Source of the DNA: Halomonas borealis
Lineage (GTDB): Bacteria > Pseudomonadota > Gammaproteobacteria > Pseudomonadales > Halomonadaceae
Reading direction: 5' to 3'
NCBI RefSeq assembly: GCF_004798905.1
Contig: NZ_SDMO01000001.1
Span: 186,001 to 250,000 of the forward strand
DNA: 64,000 bases
This document shows positions 17,643-27,335 of the stretch, one piece after another; position 1 is the stretch's first letter; every line of letters starts with the position of its first letter. The translations under genes and the position numbers were made by a program. Under the pieces are notes generated by a model, which worked only from the letters and a program-made list of their open reading frames with translations, was not told the origin of the DNA and did no database searches.

Positions 17643-19217
17643 TCACTGTTCCTCGACGACCAGGTCCCCGAGATAGGGGAAGTTCATCACGTTGAGGATC
17701 GGCTCGATGTCGACGTTGGCGGCGGACGCCCAGGCCAGATCCTGCCAGTGCAGCGGGATGAAGGCGGCCTCGTCATAGAGGGTCTGCTCGACCTGCTGAA
17801 GCATCTCGGCACGCTTCTCGAGATCGACCTCCAGGTTGGCCTCGGCCACCAGGTCGTCGAGCTCAGGATTGCAGTAGATGCCGGCATTGTACTGGCCGGC
17901 ACCGCTATCCAGATTCTGGCAGGCGGTCAGGTACTCGTGCAGGTTGGCCGAATCCTCGGTGTCGGCATGCCAGCCGATCATCATCATGTCGGCGGCTCGG
18001 TCGTCGTACTCGCCCCAGTACTGGGCCTTGGGCAGGGTCTTCAGGTCCACCGTGACGTTGATGCGTGCCAGCATGGCGGCCACCGCCTGGGCGATCTTGG
18101 CATCGTTCACGTAGCGGTTATTGGGCGCCATCATGGTGATCTCGAAGCCGTCCTCATAGCCGGCATCCGCCATCAACTGCTTGGCGCGTTCCACGTCGTA
18201 GCGCGGCGCGAGGTCATCGACATGCCCCACATAGCCTTCCGGCGACAACTGGGCCGCCGGGGTGGCGAAGCCCTTCATCAGGCGATCGGCGATGCCTTCC
18301 TGGTTGATGGCATAGGCGAAGGCCTGGCGCACTTGTGGATCCTGGAAGGCCTCGACGCGTTCCTGATTCATATGGAACAGGATGATCCGGGTGCCGGACA
18401 TGGTGACCAGATGGGTGTCGTCGTCGTTCTCGATGCGCTCCAAGTCGTTGGGCGGCACCGGGGCGATGAAGTCGACGTCGCCGGACAGCAGGGCGGCCAC
18501 GCGGGTGGCGTTCTCGCTGATCGGCGTCATCACGATCTCATCGACGTTGCCCGGGGAGTCTTCGTCCCAATAGTCCTCGTTACGCTCGAAGACCACGCGT
18601 ACGCCCTGTTGGCGTTCGGTGACCTCGTAAGGGCCGGTGCCCGAGACATGCCGCGAGGCATAGGAGTTGCCGTTCTTGACGATCTCGTCCTTGGCATCAC
18701 CGTCGCCGTCTTCGCCCGTATAGAACTGGCTGTCCAGCGGGAAGATATAGGTGGCCAGGTTGAGCAACAGCGGGTAGGGCGTCTTGGTGGTGAACTCCAC
18801 GGTATGCGCATCGACCGCCGTCGCCGAGGCGATGGGCGCGAAGATCGCCTTGAAGTCCGGGCTGCGCTTGAGGCGCTCCACGGTCCACACCACGTCGTCG
18901 GCGGTGAAGGCATTGCCGCTATGGAACTCGACGCCTTCGCGCAGGCTCATGCGTAGGGTGGTGTCGTCGACTTGTTCCCAGGCGGTCGCCAGGCGCGGCT
19001 CGAACTCCAGATCCTGGTTCCAGCGTACCAACGGGTCGAAGGTCATGTGAGAGAGCTGCAGGATCCCGCCGGAGAGCTGCTCGTGGATATCGAGCGAGAC
19101 CGGGTCGGCATCGTAGGCCATGCTGAGGGAGGTCTCGGCCTGCACGGCCGGTGCGATGGCAGCCGCGGTCATGGCCGCGCCGATGGCGCTGGCCAGAAGG
19201 GTCTTCTTGATTGTCAT
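17643..19217 (-). CDS. Periplasmic peptide-binding protein of an ABC importer
   Basis: The 524-residue solute-binding protein (SBP family 5) has a Sec signal peptide (residues 1-27, ending AVQA). Family stretches follow: FDPLVRWNQDLEFEPRLATAWE, LREGVEFHSGNAFTADDVVW, GTGPYEV and VRQAFAYAINQEGI. The ligand is likely a peptide, but the subfamily cannot be fixed by eye. I chose the second ATG (19217) because GGAA lies at the right distance; the first would add four residues. It is the first gene of the importer operon. Confidence 0.88.
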   Translation of the reverse strand: MTIKKTLLASAIGAAMTAAAIAPAVQAETSLSMAYDADPVSLDIHEQLSGGILQLSHMTFDPLVRWNQDLEFEPRLATAWEQVDDTTLRMSLREGVEFHSGNAFTADDVVWTVERLKRSPDFKAIFAPIASATAVDAHTVEFTTKTPYPLLLNLATYIFPLDSQFYTGEDGDGDAKDEIVKNGNSYASRHVSGTGPYEVTERQQGVRVVFERNEDYWDEDSPGNVDEIVMTPISENATRVAALLSGDVDFIAPVPPNDLERIENDDDTHLVTMSGTRIILFHMNQERVEAFQDPQVRQAFAYAINQEGIADRLMKGFATPAAQLSPEGYVGHVDDLAPRYDVERAKQLMADAGYEDGFEITMMAPNNRYVNDAKIAQAVAAMLARINVTVDLKTLPKAQYWGEYDDRAADMMMIGWHADTEDSANLHEYLTACQNLDSGAGQYNAGIYCNPELDDLVAEANLEVDLEKRAEMLQQVEQTLYDEAAFIPLHWQDLAWASAANVDIEPILNVMNFPYLGDLVVEEQ

Positions 19218-19388
19218 GTGTCGTTCCATGCCGGATGGATTGTTATGCGCATCGCCTCGAGATCAGGCGAACGACCGTTTGTTGTGGTCCAACCCTCAAC
19301 ATAGAGAGTTCCACGGCAGGAAGACAATCGAAATAACGAGAAGGGATCATGCGCCCGACGAATGACGACTCGTCGGGCGGCGGGGGCG

Positions 19389-20042
19389 TCAGTCGTCGCT
19401 GGGCGGCGCCAGGCGGTCGATCCGATACAGGGTGGAGACCTGGTCGAGCCCGGTCACGCTGCACTCCAGATCGGTGACCCGGCCGTCGCTCAGGCCATAG
19501 ACCCAGCCATGCACGGCGAGCGGCTGGCCGCGCTGCCAGGCGCGCTGGATGATCTTGGTACGACACAGGTTGTTGACCTGGGCCTGGACGTTGAGCTCGC
19601 ACATGCGGTCGACCTGCTCTTCCTCCGACAGGTGTTCGAGCTCGGGACGGCGCAGGCTGTAGAGCTCACGCACCGAATGAAGCCAGTAGTCGACCATGCC
19701 GCACTCGCCGCCGGTGACCGCGGCCTTCACGCCGCCGCAGCCGTAGTGACCCACGATCATGATGTGCTTGACCTTGAGCACGTCGACGGCGAACTGAACC
19801 ACCGACAGGGCATTCATGTCGTTGTGATGGAGCAGGTTGGCGACGTTGCGATGGACGAATACCTCGCCTGGCGGCAGGTCGATGATCTGGTTGGCGGGCA
19901 CCCGCGAGTCGGAACAGCCGATCCACAGATAATCGGGGTTCTGCTGCTGGGAGAGACGCGCGAAGAAGTCGGGATCCTGCTTGCTGACGTTCTCCGCCCA
20001 CGCACGGTTGCGCTCTAGCAGCTGCTTCATTTCGGTTTTCAT
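19389..20042 (-). CDS. can: Beta-class carbonic anhydrase
   Basis: The 217-residue enzyme interconverts carbon dioxide and bicarbonate. Zinc ligands Cys43, His99 and Cys102 and the Asp45-Arg47 dyad (IGCSDSRVPA) are all in place, and the second motif is IVGHYGCGGV. Length and sequence are like E. coli Can. A 9-bp hairpin at 19353-19378 without a T-run follows its stop and may act as a weak terminator before the transporter promoter. An alternative start at Met5 is possible. Confidence 0.93.
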   Translation of the reverse strand: MKTEMKQLLERNRAWAENVSKQDPDFFARLSQQQNPDYLWIGCSDSRVPANQIIDLPPGEVFVHRNVANLLHHNDMNALSVVQFAVDVLKVKHIMIVGHYGCGGVKAAVTGGECGMVDYWLHSVRELYSLRRPELEHLSEEEQVDRMCELNVQAQVNNLCRTKIIQRAWQRGQPLAVHGWVYGLSDGRVTDLECSVTGLDQVSTLYRIDRLAPPSDD

Positions 20043-20192
20043 GGGGCGGGTCTCTTATGATCAGGCAAACTGATAACGTATATTTTTTATTACCGACATA
20101 GCCTCGGTCAATGGCCATGGGCCTCCCTGGCACTCCCGGCGGCTGGTATGATCGCGACCACTTCACCTTCACTCACTTCTCAGGAGATGCCT

Positions 20193-21554
20193 GTGTCCGA
20201 GTACGATTACGACCTGTTCGTCATCGGGGCGGGGTCCGGCGGGGTCCGCGCCGCTCGCACCGCCGCCGCGACCGGGGCCCGCGTCGCCGTCGCCGAAGAC
20301 CGCTACCTGGGTGGCACCTGCGTCAACGTCGGCTGCGTGCCCAAGAAACTGTACTCCTACGCCGCCCATTTCCACGACAGCTTCGAGGATGCCGGCGGCT
20401 TCGGCTGGAGCCTGCCCGCGGCGCCGCAATTCGATTGGGCGACCCTGCGCGACAACAAGATCGGCGAGATCAAGCGCCTCAACGGCATCTATAATCGTCT
20501 GCTCGACAACGCCGACGTGCGGCTGATCAACGGCCGGGCCACGGTCCTCGACGCCCACCATGTCAGTGTCGGCGGTGAGACGGTCAGCGCCGCGAAGATC
20601 CTGGTCGCCGTGGGCGGCTGGCCCTGGGTGCCGGACTTCCCGGGCAAGGAGCTGACGCTGGATTCCAACCGCGTCTTCGACCTCGACGAATTCCCCGAAC
20701 GCTTCATGGTGCTCGGCGGCGGCTACATCGCCGTGGAGTTCGCCAGCATCTTCAACGGCCTGGGCAGCGACACCCACCTGATCTATCGCGGCGACCTGTT
20801 CCTGCGTGGTTTCGATCAGGAAGTGCGCGAGTTCACCCGCGACGAGATGGACAAGAAGGGCGTCAACCTGCACTTCGATACCAACATCGAGTGCATCGAG
20901 AAGGTCGAGGGCGGCCTGCGGGTGACCCTGACCAGCGGCGAGACACGGGAAGTGGATGCGGTGCTGGCCGCCACCGGCCGTCGGCCGAACCTCGAAGGGC
21001 TGGGTCTCGACCGGCTGGACGTGGCCACCAGCGGCGATGGCAAGCTCAAGATCAACGAGCGCTTCGAGACCTCCGTGCCGTCGATCCTGGCACTGGGTGA
21101 CGTCACCGACGGCCCCGAGCTGACGCCGGTGGCACTGGAGGAGGCCATGTCACTGGTCGCGCACCACTTCGGCGAGACCACCCCCGAGCCGCTGGACTAC
21201 GAGCGCATCGCCACGGCGGTGTTCTGTCATCCCAACATCGGCACCGTAGGGCTCTCCGAGGAGGCCGCCCGCCAGCGCTTTGACGCCATTCGTGTCTACA
21301 GCGCCGACTTCCGACCCATGAAGCATACGCTCTCCGGCAGCAGCGAGCGCTGCCTGATGAAGCTGATCGTCGATGACGAAAGCGACGTGGTGGTCGGGGC
21401 GCATCTGGTGGGCGATGAGGCCGGCGAGATCATCCAGGGCATCGCCATCGCGGTGCGAGCCGGACTCACCAAGGCGCAGTTCGACCAGACGGTGGGCATC
21501 CATCCCACCGGTGCAGAGGAATTCGTGACCATGCGTACGCCGACACGGCGCTGA
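20193..21554 (+). CDS. gor: Glutathione-disulfide reductase
   Basis: The 453-residue flavoprotein reduces oxidised glutathione with NADPH. It has FAD motif GAGSGG, redox-active Cys43 and Cys48 (GGTCVNVGCVPKK), pyridine-nucleotide motif GGGYIA and C-terminal HPTGAEEFVTMR with the catalytic His-Glu pair. I selected GTG at 20193 because AGGAG is ideally spaced from it, while the ATG two codons earlier abuts that site. It is monocistronic with a strong terminator. Confidence 0.92.
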   Translation: MSEYDYDLFVIGAGSGGVRAARTAAATGARVAVAEDRYLGGTCVNVGCVPKKLYSYAAHFHDSFEDAGGFGWSLPAAPQFDWATLRDNKIGEIKRLNGIYNRLLDNADVRLINGRATVLDAHHVSVGGETVSAAKILVAVGGWPWVPDFPGKELTLDSNRVFDLDEFPERFMVLGGGYIAVEFASIFNGLGSDTHLIYRGDLFLRGFDQEVREFTRDEMDKKGVNLHFDTNIECIEKVEGGLRVTLTSGETREVDAVLAATGRRPNLEGLGLDRLDVATSGDGKLKINERFETSVPSILALGDVTDGPELTPVALEEAMSLVAHHFGETTPEPLDYERIATAVFCHPNIGTVGLSEEAARQRFDAIRVYSADFRPMKHTLSGSSERCLMKLIVDDESDVVVGAHLVGDEAGEIIQGIAIAVRAGLTKAQFDQTVGIHPTGAEEFVTMRTPTRR

Positions 21555-21592
21555 CGCCACAGGCGACGACACACCGTGTCATGGCATTACGG

Positions 21593-21620
21593 CGGGCCAC
21601 CCTGAGCGGGTGGCCCGTTT
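21593..21620 (+). terminator. Rho-independent terminator after gor
   Basis: The 10-bp perfect stem CGGGCCACCC / GGGTGGCCCG with a TGAGC loop is followed by TTT. It separates gor from the ectoine promoter region. Confidence 0.85.
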
Positions 21621-21746
21621 ACGTTAGGAGGTTTTCAGGCTAGATCGACGAGATACCACTATGCTGTGAGAAGCCCGCGGCGACCGCGTTTCGGCGCACA
21701 TCATAAATTATGGTTATGGTTTTTCGGCGACTGGATAACAGGGCTT

Positions 21747-21775
21747 TTGAAAAGGCGATAAGCCGCTGTTATGAT
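21747..21775 (+). promoter_or_regulatory. Sigma-70-type promoter for ectA
   Basis: TTGAAA (21747-21752) and TATGAT (21770-21775) are separated by exactly 17 bp and lie about 30 bp before ectA. A second, weaker candidate is CTATGCT at 21659-21665, resembling a sigma-S -10 element. Dual sigma-70/sigma-S control is reported for ectA in Halomonas elongata; the second site here is only tentative. Confidence 0.65.
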
Positions 21776-21806
21776 GCTTCCCAAATTCGCTACAGCGAAC
21801 CTGATA

Positions 21807-22385
21807 ATGAACGTGACCTCAGAGCCCTTCATTCCCTCCGCCGAGCTGGCTCGGCCCAGCATCGCCGACACCGTGGTCGGCCATCAGACCGCCCCGTTGT
21901 TCATCCGCAAGCCGAACCCGGACGACGGCTGGGGCATCTACGAGCTGGTCAAGTCCTGCCCGCCGCTGGACGTCAACTCCGCCTATGCCTACTTGCTGCT
22001 GGCGACCCAGTTCCGCGACAGTTGCGCCGTGGCCACCAACGAAGAGGGCGAGATCGTCGGCTTCGTGTCCGGCTACGTGAAGAGCAACGCCCCCGACACC
22101 TACTTCCTGTGGCAGGTCGCCGTGGGCGAGAAGGCCCGCGGCACCGGCCTGGCACGCCGTCTGGTGGAAGCCGTGATGACGCGTACGGAGCTTGCCGAGG
22201 TGCACCACCTCGAGACCACCATCACGCCCGACAACCAGGCCTCCTGGGGCCTGTTCCGCCGGCTGGCCGACCGCTGGCAGGCACCACTGAACAGTCGCGA
22301 ATACTTCTCCACCGATCAGCTGGGCGGTGAGCACGACCCCGAGAACCTCGTGCGCATCGGTCCTTTCCAGACCACCGACATCTGA
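21807..22385 (+). CDS. ectA: L-2,4-diaminobutyrate acetyltransferase EctA
   Basis: The 192-residue GNAT enzyme acetylates L-2,4-diaminobutyrate at the 4-amino group, the second step of ectoine synthesis. LFIRKPNPDDGWGIYELVKSC and the acetyl-CoA loop VAVGEKARGTGLARRL are nearly identical to H. elongata EctA as I recall it, and the length matches when the ATG at 21807 is used. An earlier frame start would lie within the promoter. It is first in ectABC; ectB starts 88 nt downstream. Confidence 0.96.
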   Translation: MNVTSEPFIPSAELARPSIADTVVGHQTAPLFIRKPNPDDGWGIYELVKSCPPLDVNSAYAYLLLATQFRDSCAVATNEEGEIVGFVSGYVKSNAPDTYFLWQVAVGEKARGTGLARRLVEAVMTRTELAEVHHLETTITPDNQASWGLFRRLADRWQAPLNSREYFSTDQLGGEHDPENLVRIGPFQTTDI

Positions 22386-22461
22386 CGTCATCCGCGGCAT
22401 CGTCGGCCCGATCGGCCGGCGATGCCACGCCCGTCGATTCCCATCATCCCGCTTTTCCTGA

Positions 22462-23742
<1,281 letters not shown>

Positions 23743-23762
23743 TCCCGCTTGCCATCGCATAA

Positions 23763-23820
23763 CCCGTCGCATCGCCGACGGGTCGGGAAACACCGGCGCG
23801 CCGGCCCAGCGAGGGCCGGC
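23763..23820 (+). repeat. Two hairpins between ectB and ectC
   Basis: CCCGTCG/CGACGGG (23763-23782) and GCCGGCCC/GGGCCGGC (23800-23820) are two consecutive perfect inverted repeats in the 113-bp gap. Neither has a T-run, so full termination is unlikely; partial attenuation or mRNA protection is possible. I could not find a convincing sigma-54 site here, although one is reported before ectC in H. elongata. Confidence 0.6.
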
Positions 23821-23855
23821 CGCCTGTATCGACTGACATCACAGGGAGAGCATCT

Positions 23856-24245
23856 ATGATCGTTCGTAATCTCGAGGAAGCCCGACAGACCAGCCGCCTG
23901 GTCGCCGCCGAGAATGGCAACTGGGACAGCACCCGTCTGTCGTTGGCCGAGGATGGTGGCAACTGCTCGTTCCATATCACCCGGATATTCGAGGGTACCG
24001 AGACCCACATCCACTACAAGCATCACTTCGAGGCGGTGTACTGCATCGAGGGCGAAGGCGAGGTCGAGACCCTGGCCGACGGTAAGATCTGGCCGATCAA
24101 GCCGGGCGACATCTATATCCTCGACCAGCATGATGACCACCTGCTGCGCGCCACCAAGACCATGCACCTGGCTTGCGTGTTCACCCCGGGCCTGACCGGC
24201 GAAGAAGTGCACCGCGAGGACGGCTCCTACGCGCCGGCCGAGTAA
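23856..24245 (+). CDS. ectC: Ectoine synthase EctC
   Basis: The 129-residue cupin cyclises N-gamma-acetyl-diaminobutyrate to ectoine. The cupin core [24 protein letters not shown] and the C-terminal [21 protein letters not shown] match the family. A GGGAG site lies upstream of the ATG. It is the last gene of the cluster. No ectD (hydroxylase) or ectR is seen in the window. Confidence 0.97.
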   Translation: MIVRNLEEARQTSRLVAAENGNWDSTRLSLAEDGGNCSFHITRIFEGTETHIHYKHHFEAVYCIEGEGEVETLADGKIWPIKPGDIYILDQHDDHLLRATKTMHLACVFTPGLTGEEVHREDGSYAPAE

Positions 24246-24301
24246 CGCATCGCGCTGACAGCACCCGTTTGTCGTCGAGCGCGCCCCGTGGTCATTCGCA
24301 T

Positions 24302-24327
24302 GAGCCCCCGGTTTCGGGGGCTCGTTT
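24302..24327 (+). terminator. Rho-independent terminator after ectC
   Basis: A 9-bp stem GAGCCCCCG/CGGGGGCTC with a 4-nt GTTT loop is followed by GTTTTTT. It lies 57 nt after ectC. Confidence 0.92.
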
Positions 24328-24394
24328 TTTGTGCCCGCGGAGGCAGGCTTGCGTCTCGGCACCGATGCGTAGACAGAACCGCCAAGGGCAGACG

Positions 24395-25603
24395 ATGAGC
24401 ACACCACAACGCCTATCCCTGAATCTTGCAGAGGCTCGACGCTTGTTGGCCCGCCATCATGATCGCACGGGATCGCTGGAGGCCACCCTCCAGCGTTTGG
24501 GTACCATTCAGTTCGATCCACTATCCCCGCTCGGCACGAATCCCGACCTTGTGCTGCAGTCGCGAGTCCACGATTATCGCCAGGGAGACTGGCAGGACGC
24601 CGCCTACCGTCGTCGATTGTTGGTGGATGGCTGGGACAAGCAGGCGAGCCTGATCCCTCCCGATCATTGGTGGGCACAAAGCCCTTTTCATCACTGGTTC
24701 GCCAGGCGCTGGCTGAGACGTGGCGTGGACGTCGAGTCCTCAGAAGCCGAGGATATTCTCCAACAGGTCGCCCGATGCGGCCCTTCCACCAGTCTCGAGC
24801 TGGGCGACCAGCGTTCTGATCCCGACTTGAAGGGCAGTTGGTACGGTCCAAAACGCTCACGCCATCTGCTCAAGGCGCTGTGGGACGCCGGACGCCTGAT
24901 GACCCATCACCGCCAGAATGGTCGCCATGCCTATGATCTGCCTGAGCGTGTGTTGCCTCAGGGTAGCCGTGTGGCGGAGGCCGACACGGATGCCGCGCTG
25001 GAACATCTGATCGTCCGGCGAGTCCGGGCAGCAGGCATGTTGCGTCCGGCCGCCGATGCTGCCGTCTGGTTATTGCCTTGTCGACGCGACGAACGCGATT
25101 CCATCGCGGCACGGGCGCTCGACAAGGGCAGGCTGGTCGAGCTCGATGTAGAAGGGGAGCGCTACTGGGCTTCCCCTGAGGCCGTCGCCAGCTTGGACGA
25201 TCTTCGCGTGGCCGAGGCATCACGGCACCGCATGCGCTTTCTCGCGCCGCTCGACCCGCTGATGTGGGATCGTCGCGCTATCTCCCGGATCTTTGGTTTC
25301 GAGTATATCTGGGAGGTCTACAAGCCCCGGGCGCAGCGGCGCTGGGGGTATTATGTACTCCCCGTACGCTGGGGAGAGCGTTTCGTGGGCCGATTCGATG
25401 CTCGGTGTCGCAAGGGCATCTTGACCATTCACGCCTGGCACTGGGAAGACGACATCACCCCGTCACGTCTTCCTGACGGCATGCCCGATGCCTTGCACAA
25501 TGCCGCCCGTGACTTCCTCGATTACCTGGGGGCCCAGCAAGTCATACTGCCGAGAGGGCTGGGGCGTGAGGCGCGGCGTGCGTGGCAAAAGGCGGTTAGA
25601 TGA
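24395..25603 (+). CDS. YcaQ/AlkX-family winged-helix DNA glycosylase
   Basis: The 402-residue protein resembles E. coli YcaQ. It shows the N-terminal LSLNLAEARRLLA, the TIQFDPLSP segment and the C-terminal FLAPLDPLMWDRRAISRIFGFEY and YYVLPVRWGERFVGRFDAR stretches. The QFD triplet corresponds to the Q-hydrophobic-D catalytic motif of the AlkX/YcaQ branch (AlkZ has QxQ). Family members unhook DNA interstrand crosslinks and remove some alkylated bases. The start was set at 24395 after AAGGGCAG; an upstream extension of 74 residues runs through the ect terminator and is rejected. Confidence 0.8.
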   Translation: MSTPQRLSLNLAEARRLLARHHDRTGSLEATLQRLGTIQFDPLSPLGTNPDLVLQSRVHDYRQGDWQDAAYRRRLLVDGWDKQASLIPPDHWWAQSPFHHWFARRWLRRGVDVESSEAEDILQQVARCGPSTSLELGDQRSDPDLKGSWYGPKRSRHLLKALWDAGRLMTHHRQNGRHAYDLPERVLPQGSRVAEADTDAALEHLIVRRVRAAGMLRPAADAAVWLLPCRRDERDSIAARALDKGRLVELDVEGERYWASPEAVASLDDLRVAEASRHRMRFLAPLDPLMWDRRAISRIFGFEYIWEVYKPRAQRRWGYYVLPVRWGERFVGRFDARCRKGILTIHAWHWEDDITPSRLPDGMPDALHNAARDFLDYLGAQQVILPRGLGREARRAWQKAVR

Positions 25604-25656
25604 CATACGGTTGACCGATCATTCCGATCATCTCTATAAACTCAGGACTTCTGACC

Positions 25657-26073
25657 ATGCTTCGCATGACCCGCGACGTTTCTATCCTCATGCTGTGCGC
25701 CATGCCAACGGCCTTCAGTCCATCGGCTGTCGCAGAGGACAGCCTGGATTCACTATGTCAGGCCAAGGTCGAGGACATCCAGGCACAGCGACAAGCCGCC
25801 GAGCAAGACGGCAACGAGCACCGCGTACGGGGTTTGACACGAGCGCTGGATGAAGTGACCCAGCATTGCACCAATGACGGTGTGCTGGAAGACGCCGAAC
25901 AGGACGTCCGCGAGAGCATGGCGGAGGTTCGGGAGCGTCAGGCCGATCTGGACGACGCGCAGCAGGCAGGCGACGCGGACGACATCCGCGAGCGCAGCCG
26001 CAAGCTCGAAGAGGCGGTCACCGAGCTCGAAGCCGATCAGCGAGAACTCGAGGCGCTCGATCAACAGCCATAA
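25657..26073 (+). CDS. Periplasmic DUF1090 (YqjC-like) protein
   Basis: The 138-residue product starts with a signal peptide (about 1-26, ending AVAE). A helical Glu/Gln/Arg-rich domain carries the DUF1090 pattern: LCQAKVEDIQAQ, HRVRGLTRALDEV and HCTNDGVLEDAEQDV with two cysteines. E. coli YqjC belongs to the family; its function is unknown. It lies 53 bp after the glycosylase gene, possibly as a separate unit. Confidence 0.8.
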   Translation: MLRMTRDVSILMLCAMPTAFSPSAVAEDSLDSLCQAKVEDIQAQRQAAEQDGNEHRVRGLTRALDEVTQHCTNDGVLEDAEQDVRESMAEVRERQADLDDAQQAGDADDIRERSRKLEEAVTELEADQRELEALDQQP

Positions 26074-26466
26074 GCCGAGCCGACACCTCGGTCATCCCGG
26101 AGACACCAGGCGAGCATCACACTAGTGAAGATATCCGGGCCGAGCGCAGGCGATGAGGCATGCCGCGTGACGATGCCAGCGATCTGGTGCGGCGCTCGAA
26201 AGTGTTATGCCTAGAGTTCGCATAATATATATTATGTTAAATATGGGGTGGCACAAGACTCCGCGCCTTGGCGCTCCCGGCCCTTCGCCATCATTTCCTT
26301 ATAACGCATGCATGACGCCACCAGCGCCGCTGGTGGCACCCTTCCGATGTGCTCAGCCCCGGCTCAAGGCCGTGCTCGCATGGACAGCCCGGCTCTCGCT
26401 CCTTATCATCCCGTCAGTCCACGAGGCTTTGCCTCTTCATTCGTCAGAGCCAAGGATGTCGTCGAC
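26074..26466 (+). other. Non-coding 393-bp leader of the retropepsin operon
   Basis: I see no credible gene here. The stretch turns AT-rich around 26210-26250, where a 16-bp palindrome lies, and this is the likely promoter zone of the next operon. A 9-bp hairpin GCCACCAGC/GCTGGTGGC (26317-26337) without a T-run would sit in the long 5' leader. Confidence 0.5.
26221..26236. promoter_or_regulatory. Perfect 16-bp palindrome, candidate operator
   Basis: CATAATATATATTATG is perfectly self-complementary and embedded in AT-rich DNA within an otherwise GC-rich region, about 230 bp upstream of the retropepsin gene. It contains TATA-like hexamers and could overlap a promoter -10 element. No known regulator site was recognised. 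Confidence 0.5.
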
Positions 26467-27303
26467 ATGCCGATTCGCCCCCTGCTGATTGCACCTTTCG
26501 CCGTCCTGTTATCGCTCGGCGGCTGCGGCCTGGTGCCTCAGCATGAAGCGCCTCCCCAGCCGGTGACGCAGCAGGCCTTCGCGGAACGCATGGATCGACT
26601 CGAGACCGACCTGGCGGCGCGCTGTGAGGCCAGCCTCGAGACTCGGGCTTCGCATCGCGAGGAGCAGATGGACCTGCGCGCCGACGTGCGTGAAGTCGGC
26701 TTCCTGCTGCGCCACGTGCGCCGCGATCTCGCCGGGCTGCGCGGCGAGGCCTCACAGGAACCGACCACCCAGAACTGCCCGGTGGCCGACGAGCGCCTCG
26801 ATAACAAGACCCTGGTCGGGCGCAACGAGTGGATCGGCTTCCCCGAGGTAGGCACCTATCTGGAGGCCCGCATCGACTCCGGTGCCCAGACCTCTTCGAT
26901 GGCGGCCACCGAGATCACCCCGTTCGAGCGCGATGGCGAGGAGTGGGTGCGATTCAAGCTCGGCCTCAAAGACGCAGACAGCGTAGTCGAATCGGTCCGC
27001 GACGAATGGATCGAGGCGCCGGTCGAGCGTCGGGTCAAGGTCAACCAGGCGTCCGGTGAGCAATCCCGACCTGTGATCCAGCTGCTGATGACGCTAGGAC
27101 CGCTGCGCGAGGCCGTGGAGTTCACCCTCGACGACCGCACCCACCTCGACGGCCCGGTGCTGCTGGGCCAGCGTTTCTTGATGGATATTGCCATCATCGA
27201 TGTGGCACGCCGCCACGTGCATGATCGCCCCACTTTCTCCACGCCGTCGGCACCGGACGCCGACGCCGCCTCCGAGACACAAGATGACACGACGACCCCC
27301 TGA
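26467..27303 (+). CDS. Retropepsin-like (RimB/COG4067-type) lipoprotein
   Basis: The 278-residue protein has a lipoprotein signal (LSLGGC, lipid-modified Cys20), a short helical region with an RMDRLETDLAARCE heptad pattern (about 40-90), and a C-terminal retropepsin-like domain starting VGRNEWIGFPEVG. The aspartyl-protease signature is DSGA (137-140). This family is often labelled ATP-dependent zinc protease, though its fold is retropepsin-like. AAGGA precedes the ATG at 26467. It starts a three-gene operon with a 7TM transglutaminase-like protein and an ATP-grasp ligase, suggesting cleavage or trimming of a peptide-like product in the periplasm. Confidence 0.8.
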   Translation: MPIRPLLIAPFAVLLSLGGCGLVPQHEAPPQPVTQQAFAERMDRLETDLAARCEASLETRASHREEQMDLRADVREVGFLLRHVRRDLAGLRGEASQEPTTQNCPVADERLDNKTLVGRNEWIGFPEVGTYLEARIDSGAQTSSMAATEITPFERDGEEWVRFKLGLKDADSVVESVRDEWIEAPVERRVKVNQASGEQSRPVIQLLMTLGPLREAVEFTLDDRTHLDGPVLLGQRFLMDIAIIDVARRHVHDRPTFSTPSAPDADAASETQDDTTTP

Positions 27304-27335
27304 GGGGGGATCGTTTCGCGCCCAAGGAAGCCGAC

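Noticed and set aside
17418-18956. Long plus-strand frame opposite the peptide-binding protein and permease genes
   Set aside because: Shadow of real minus-strand genes with clear signal peptide and family motifs; no ribosome-binding site or recognisable domain.
23743-23855. Sigma-54 promoter upstream of ectC
   Set aside because: I looked for GG-N10-GC with flanking consensus and found no convincing match.
26207-26488. Short plus-strand frame in the leader of the retropepsin operon
   Set aside because: No ribosome-binding site, atypical composition, and it runs across the likely promoter into the lipoprotein gene in another frame.
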